A stretch of 64,000 bases of DNA from Candidatus Vondammii sp. HM_W22 (GTDB taxonomy: Bacteria > Pseudomonadota > Gammaproteobacteria > Chromatiales > Chromatiaceae): NCBI RefSeq assembly GCF_022530855.2, contig NZ_CP099567.1:1922001-1986000 (forward strand), in the 5' to 3' direction. The notes under the pieces are model-generated. The model did no database searches. It saw nothing but the letters and a program-made list of their open reading frames with translations, and was not told the origin of the DNA. Of the stretch, positions 60,746 to 64,000 are shown in pieces. Position numbers and translations under genes: made by a program. Numbering within the stretch: the first letter of the stretch is position 1; every line of letters starts with the position of its first letter.

Positions 60746-61580
60746 TTGATATTGTTTGTTTTAATGCTTTTTCAGACCGTATCACCTTGGCAATACGTGA
60801 CGACACCTCTTCAATAGAGTGCGTGGTGGTATCCAGTACTTTAAGGTTGAGACGTTTGAACATCCGCAGGGCCTGACTCACCTCAGCATGGCAGCGGGCA
60901 ATGGAAGCATAGCGACTACCCCGGCGCCGCTCCTCTCGGATACGGTTCAAGCGCGCCGGATCGATGGTCAATGCCATCAACTTCTCTTTGTTGCGAATCA
61001 AAACATCGGGCAATTTATCTTTCTCAAAATCCTCCTCGGTGAGAGGATAGTTGGCGGCCTTGATTTCGAAATGGATTGCCAGATAGAGACAGGTGGGGGT
61101 TTTACCGGAGCGGGAGACACCAATCAGAATCACATCCGCCTGATCAAATTTATCCAGTCTGGCGCCGTCGTCATTGACAACGGCAAAATTGATAATGCTC
61201 ATGCGATCTTCATAGGATTGTCCGTTAGTCATGCCATGACTCAGGCCATGCTGACCTGAAGGCTCAGCATGTAATTCCCGGCTGAGTGGTCCAATGAAAG
61301 AGTCGAACAGCTCAATATAGAGGCAGTTTGAGGCATGTAAAATTTCCCGGACATCAGGATCTGCCATGGTGGCAAATACGATCGGGCGATACCCCTCTTC
61401 CTGTTCAAGACGGTTGAACTGGGCAACCAGTTCATCCGCCTTCTCTATGCTATTGATAAAAGGCATGTAGACTCGTCTAAACTGAACAGTCTGGGCAAAC
61501 TGGGAGAGAAGGCTCTGACCCAGGGCTTCAGCTGTAATACCCGTGCTTTCCGAGACAAAATAGACCGTTCGCTTTACCAT
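60729..61580 (-). CDS. ppsR: PEP synthase/PPDK regulatory protein (DUF299)
   Basis: A 283-residue bifunctional ADP-dependent kinase and phosphate-dependent pyrophosphorylase that switches PEP synthase or pyruvate phosphate dikinase off and on by acting on a threonine next to the catalytic histidine. It starts VKRTVYFVSESTGITAEALG and has the P-loop GVSRSGKTPT at 154-163 and NIYLAI-like downstream helices. The whole family signature is present. The only candidate target in this window is PPDK at 31.7-34.5 kb. It overlaps the class V aminotransferase remnant by 17 bp. Confidence 0.92.
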   Translation of the reverse strand: MVKRTVYFVSESTGITAEALGQSLLSQFAQTVQFRRVYMPFINSIEKADELVAQFNRLEQEEGYRPIVFATMADPDVREILHASNCLYIELFDSFIGPLSRELHAEPSGQHGLSHGMTNGQSYEDRMSIINFAVVNDDGARLDKFDQADVILIGVSRSGKTPTCLYLAIHFEIKAANYPLTEEDFEKDKLPDVLIRNKEKLMALTIDPARLNRIREERRRGSRYASIARCHAEVSQALRMFKRLNLKVLDTTTHSIEEVSSRIAKVIRSEKALKQTISSDEDD

Positions 61581-61868
61581 CTGCTGCCTCTGTCATATAA
61601 AGGGAACCTACCGTCAATTTAGCAGGCGTTACATCAATCCATAAAGACTAGACAATAGCTGATCAGAAGGGAAAAACACAGTTTAAGTAAGCCATTTTTC
61701 AGGCCGGAGAAGCCCCGTAACGGCAAGATGGGAAGAGGTCGCCTTGATAAGCCAACAAGCCAGCACAAACGGCTCGGCAGTACACTTGCTGGAACGTGAC
61801 GAAAGAGGAATATACAGCAGTTTCGCCATACCGATTGAACGATAAAAAACACCGCTGACACAACAGGA
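61581..61868. other. Spacer between ppsR and the rnf genes
   Basis: About 290 bp after the last rnf-operon gene and before ppsR. Frames here are short and unconvincing. It should hold the rnf terminator and the ppsR promoter; CTTGATAAGCC repeats no clear stem. Confidence 0.3.
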
Positions 61869-62048
61869 TTATTTGCGTTGGCAGGCGTCTCCACCACTGC
61901 ACGAGCAGTTGCCGCCACAGCCGCGTTTCTCCTGGTATGGACCAAACTCCGGATGATGGCGGGCAAACCGTCGAGCCATATTCTGCACTAATATCCAGCC
62001 CACCAGCACGGCCATTATCACGGCACCGGCCAGAAGCATTTTAAGCAT
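61869..62048 (-). CDS. Small four-cysteine membrane protein, NqrM-like, in the rnf operon
   Basis: A 59-residue protein starting MLKMLLAGAVIM at ATG 62048, overlapping the rnfA stop by 8 bp. One transmembrane helix (about 4-23) is followed by a basic stretch and a cysteine cluster GCGGNCSCSGGDAC with Cys44, 48, 50 and 56. The layout recalls NqrM (DUF539), which matures the iron centre held between NqrD and NqrE, the counterparts of RnfE and RnfA encoded just upstream. The resemblance is in size and architecture, not proven homology. It takes the place where rnfB sits in rnfCDGEAB operons. Confidence 0.65.
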   Translation of the reverse strand: MLKMLLAGAVIMAVLVGWILVQNMARRFARHHPEFGPYQEKRGCGGNCSCSGGDACQRK

Positions 62049-62631
62049 GAGAACCGCCCAGTCCGGCAAAACCCATGAACGCCAGTGAGAGCAGGCCTGC
62101 CAGCATCAGACTCATGGCAGCACCTTGACTGACACTGGGCACCTTGGCCAGTTCCAGTTTTTCACGCAGTCCTGCCATCAGCATCAAGGCGACGGTAAAG
62201 CCGACACCTGCACCGATACTGAACGAGAGACTCTGGAGGAAATTGTATTCACGGTAGGTCTGAAACAGGGCCAGCCCAAGAATTGCGCAGTTAGTGGTGA
62301 TCAACGGAAGAAAAATACCCAGCGCCCTGAACAGACCCGGACTGAATTTTTTCAACACCATCTCGACCAATTGCACTGCGGAGGCGATTACAGCGATGTA
62401 GCAGATCAGCCTCAGAAACTCGATATCGAACATCACTAGAAGTTGGTTGATACCGTAGGCGCAGATGGAGCTGACCAGCATGACAAACATGGTCGCCAGC
62501 CCCATATTCCAGGCGGTCTCTTTTTTCGCGGAGACGCCGAGAAAAGGACAGATACCGAGAAACAGTGCCAGTACAAAATTGTTGATCACCGCTGCATTCA
62601 GAAAGATAAATCCAAGCGAGTTAGGATCCAT
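62041..62631 (-). CDS. rnfA: Ion-translocating oxidoreductase complex subunit RnfA
   Basis: A 196-residue integral membrane subunit with about six helices. LGICPFLGVSAKKET places Cys28 and LPLITTNCAILG places Cys115, the cysteines that together with those of RnfE hold an intramembrane iron-sulfur centre. Ends AFMGFAGLGGSHA. It overlaps rnfE by 11 bp. The sequence fits RnfA rather than NqrE. Confidence 0.93.
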   Translation of the reverse strand: MDPNSLGFIFLNAAVINNFVLALFLGICPFLGVSAKKETAWNMGLATMFVMLVSSICAYGINQLLVMFDIEFLRLICYIAVIASAVQLVEMVLKKFSPGLFRALGIFLPLITTNCAILGLALFQTYREYNFLQSLSFSIGAGVGFTVALMLMAGLREKLELAKVPSVSQGAAMSLMLAGLLSLAFMGFAGLGGSHA

Positions 62632-63283
62632 GGGCCGTTGCTCCTTCCGACTCTAGCAATTTGCGTTCTTTACGCTGCTTCAGCCACTCGAACAGCAGCA
62701 GCCAGGCACCAAGCACGAAGAAACCACCGGGTGGCAAAATCATCACCACCCAGGGTTCAAAGTTGGAACTGAAGATTTGAAAACCGAGTATCATCCCGCT
62801 GCCCAGCAGCTCCCGAACCGTTCCCAGACAGAGCAGTGCGATGGTAAAACCAACCCCCATACCCAATGCATTCACCACTACGGGGGCAAACCGCTGTTTC
62901 GAGGCGTAAGCCTCGGCCCTGCCGAGAATGACGCAGTTGACCACAATCAGCTGAATAAACGCCCCAAGCGCATTATAGAGATCCAGACTGATAGCCTGAA
63001 TCACATAATCCACAATAGTCACAAAGGTGGCGATAATAATAATGTAAGTGGCAATACGAACCTGTTTCGGAATCGCTTTGCGCAGCAGGGAGATCAATGC
63101 ACCGGAAGCCACCAGAACGAAGGTGGTGGCGACTCCCATGGCAATGGCATTCATCGTGGAGTTGGTTACTGCCAGTACCGGACACATGCCCAGCAGCATG
63201 ACAAATACCGGGTTCTCTTCCCAGATACCCCGCATGAAAGTATCCAGCGTTACCTGCTCTTGTTGATTTGGTAATGTTGCCAT
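62621..63283 (-). CDS. rnfE: Ion-translocating oxidoreductase complex subunit RnfE
   Basis: A 220-residue membrane subunit, homologous to NqrD. It has FMRGIWEENPVFVMLLGMCP with Cys34 and LIVVNCVILGRAEAYAS with Cys117, and about six helices. The C-terminal tail is charged (KQRKERKLLESEG). It is placed between rnfG and rnfA with overlapping ends. Confidence 0.93.
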   Translation of the reverse strand: MATLPNQQEQVTLDTFMRGIWEENPVFVMLLGMCPVLAVTNSTMNAIAMGVATTFVLVASGALISLLRKAIPKQVRIATYIIIIATFVTIVDYVIQAISLDLYNALGAFIQLIVVNCVILGRAEAYASKQRFAPVVVNALGMGVGFTIALLCLGTVRELLGSGMILGFQIFSSNFEPWVVMILPPGGFFVLGAWLLLFEWLKQRKERKLLESEGATAHGS

Positions 63284-63290
63284 GTTCAGC

Positions 63291-63989
63291 CTATTCTATG
63301 CTTCCCGGTTTCTCTTTAAGTTGCTCCAGATGCCGGGCTATGAGTGGGAACATCTTCTGGCCACTCTGGTTCAGCATCCGACCTATAGCCTTGGAGGAGA
63401 TGGTTGCTCCGGAGATACTGTCGATCTGCCAGGGTTCGCCCTTAGTACCGTGTTTTACCGCCTTTATCTCATGCTCCAACGCAGTTCCAGGGCCATTGAC
63501 CCTGCCGTCAAGAGCTTCAAAGTTTTTCAGGAATTCCGGATCAAAAGCGATCTTATCGCCCAATCCCGGAGTCTCAGCCATTTTCAGTATCTTGATACCG
63601 GTAATGCACTCACACCCCGGATTGTAGCCATAAAGAATGCGGATCACATCCTGATAGCCGATGGCTGCCGCCTCCAGCGCAATACCCTGTAGATCACCTT
63701 TCTCATTATAGGTTGCATAAATGGTTTCACCCTGATCAGAGGTTGAGGTCTCTGCGGGAAAGAGCCCGTCGGGGCCGATAATGAAATCCCTGCGGGAGAT
63801 CGCACCCGGCACCACTTTGAACACCGCTTTTTCAATGGCAATGCGCTTGTTCTCTTCGATAATCGGTTTGGTCCACTGGAACACCAGCACGACCATAAAC
63901 CCCGCCAGCATGGCAATGCCGCCCAGGGTGCGCAGCATGGCGATAGTCGGAGTCTGCGGCTGAATGTGAGTCTGATCTGTATCGCTCAT
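63291..63989 (-). CDS. rnfG: Ion-translocating oxidoreductase complex subunit RnfG
   Basis: A 232-residue subunit with one N-terminal membrane anchor (about 20-40) and a periplasmic flavoprotein domain. IDSISGATISSKAIG carries the FMN-attachment motif SGAT with Thr196, to which ApbE links FMN. Starts at ATG 63989 with AGAGGTG upstream at the window edge. It heads the visible rnfG-E-A group; rnfD and others would lie beyond the right edge. Confidence 0.93.
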   Translation of the reverse strand: MSDTDQTHIQPQTPTIAMLRTLGGIAMLAGFMVVLVFQWTKPIIEENKRIAIEKAVFKVVPGAISRRDFIIGPDGLFPAETSTSDQGETIYATYNEKGDLQGIALEAAAIGYQDVIRILYGYNPGCECITGIKILKMAETPGLGDKIAFDPEFLKNFEALDGRVNGPGTALEHEIKAVKHGTKGEPWQIDSISGATISSKAIGRMLNQSGQKMFPLIARHLEQLKEKPGSIE

Positions 63990-64000
63990 GACTCACCTCT

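Noticed and set aside
61634-61966. A 110-residue minus-strand frame after the rnf genes
   Set aside because: It overlaps the small four-cysteine gene in another frame and lacks recognisable features.

Overview
The window reads as a chromosomal segment of a sulfur-oxidising gammaproteobacterium whose genome is eroding under insertion sequences. The gene sets lapA-lapB-pyrF, grpE-dnaK-dnaJ-dapB, uvrY-uvrC-pgsA-tRNA-Gly-tRNA-Cys, valS, hrpA and rnf are gammaproteobacterial. A stand-alone ATP sulfurylase (sat) and a pyruvate phosphate dikinase (ppdK) fit sulfur-based chemolithoautotrophy. The large number of decayed transposases, and the remnants of fliK, a chemoreceptor, hrcA, a MerR regulator, an acyl-CoA dehydrogenase and an aminotransferase, suggest a host-associated lineage early in genome reduction, perhaps a chemosynthetic symbiont. 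That is inference; no 16S rRNA or other species marker is present.

Layout. 1-1.9 kb: two abutting broken IS256-family elements. 2.2-5.5 kb: class II (B12-dependent) ribonucleotide reductase split into nrdJa and nrdJb, behind a strong promoter with an NrdR box. 5.7-7.2 kb: IS1595 and IS256 remnants. 7.5-8.7 kb: an intact IS3-family (IS407-type) element with a perfect 4-bp target duplication. 8.7-12.9 kb: an exported protein with two chitin-binding-like modules, a cytochrome c site and the start of a DUF1587 domain, cut by an IS1071-like Tn3-family element. 13.5-18.5 kb (minus strand): sat, an orphan ParA ATPase, pyrF, lapB, lapA. 18.8-20.9 kb: a fliK remnant, then IS256 and IS5. 21.2-26.7 kb (plus strand): hrcA pseudogene, grpE, dnaK, dnaJ, dapB, with sigma-32-type promoters before grpE and dnaK. 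26.7-31.6 kb: a broken lipoprotein gene and an IS graveyard with nested insertions. 31.7-37.5 kb: ppdK (minus) divergent from valS (plus). 37.6-47.4 kb: IS copies around a LeuA/CimA-family synthase plus thrC, and around a decayed SDR/acyl-CoA dehydrogenase/MerR cluster. 47.5-51.5 kb: uvrY, a family-5-like uracil-DNA glycosylase, uvrC, pgsA and two tRNAs. 51.8-53 kb: IS3 and IS630 remnants. 53-64 kb: hrpA, a broken chemoreceptor gene, a cytochrome c lipoprotein with a small His/Cys-rich protein, a broken class V aminotransferase, ppsR, and the end of an rnf operon (G, E, A and a small four-cysteine membrane protein).

How it fits together. sat (ATP from APS and pyrophosphate), ppdK (pyrophosphate/pyruvate interconversion) and ppsR (DUF299 regulator of PPDK or PEP synthase) share the pyrophosphate/PEP node, and Rnf supplies ion-coupled ferredoxin/NADH chemistry. 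The heat-shock operon has lost its HrcA repressor but kept sigma-32-type promoters. fliK and chemoreceptor decay points to motility loss. At least three distinct IS256-type transposases, IS5, three IS3 types, IS630, IS1595 and a Tn3-type element have inserted into one another; only the IS3 element at 7.5 kb looks intact.
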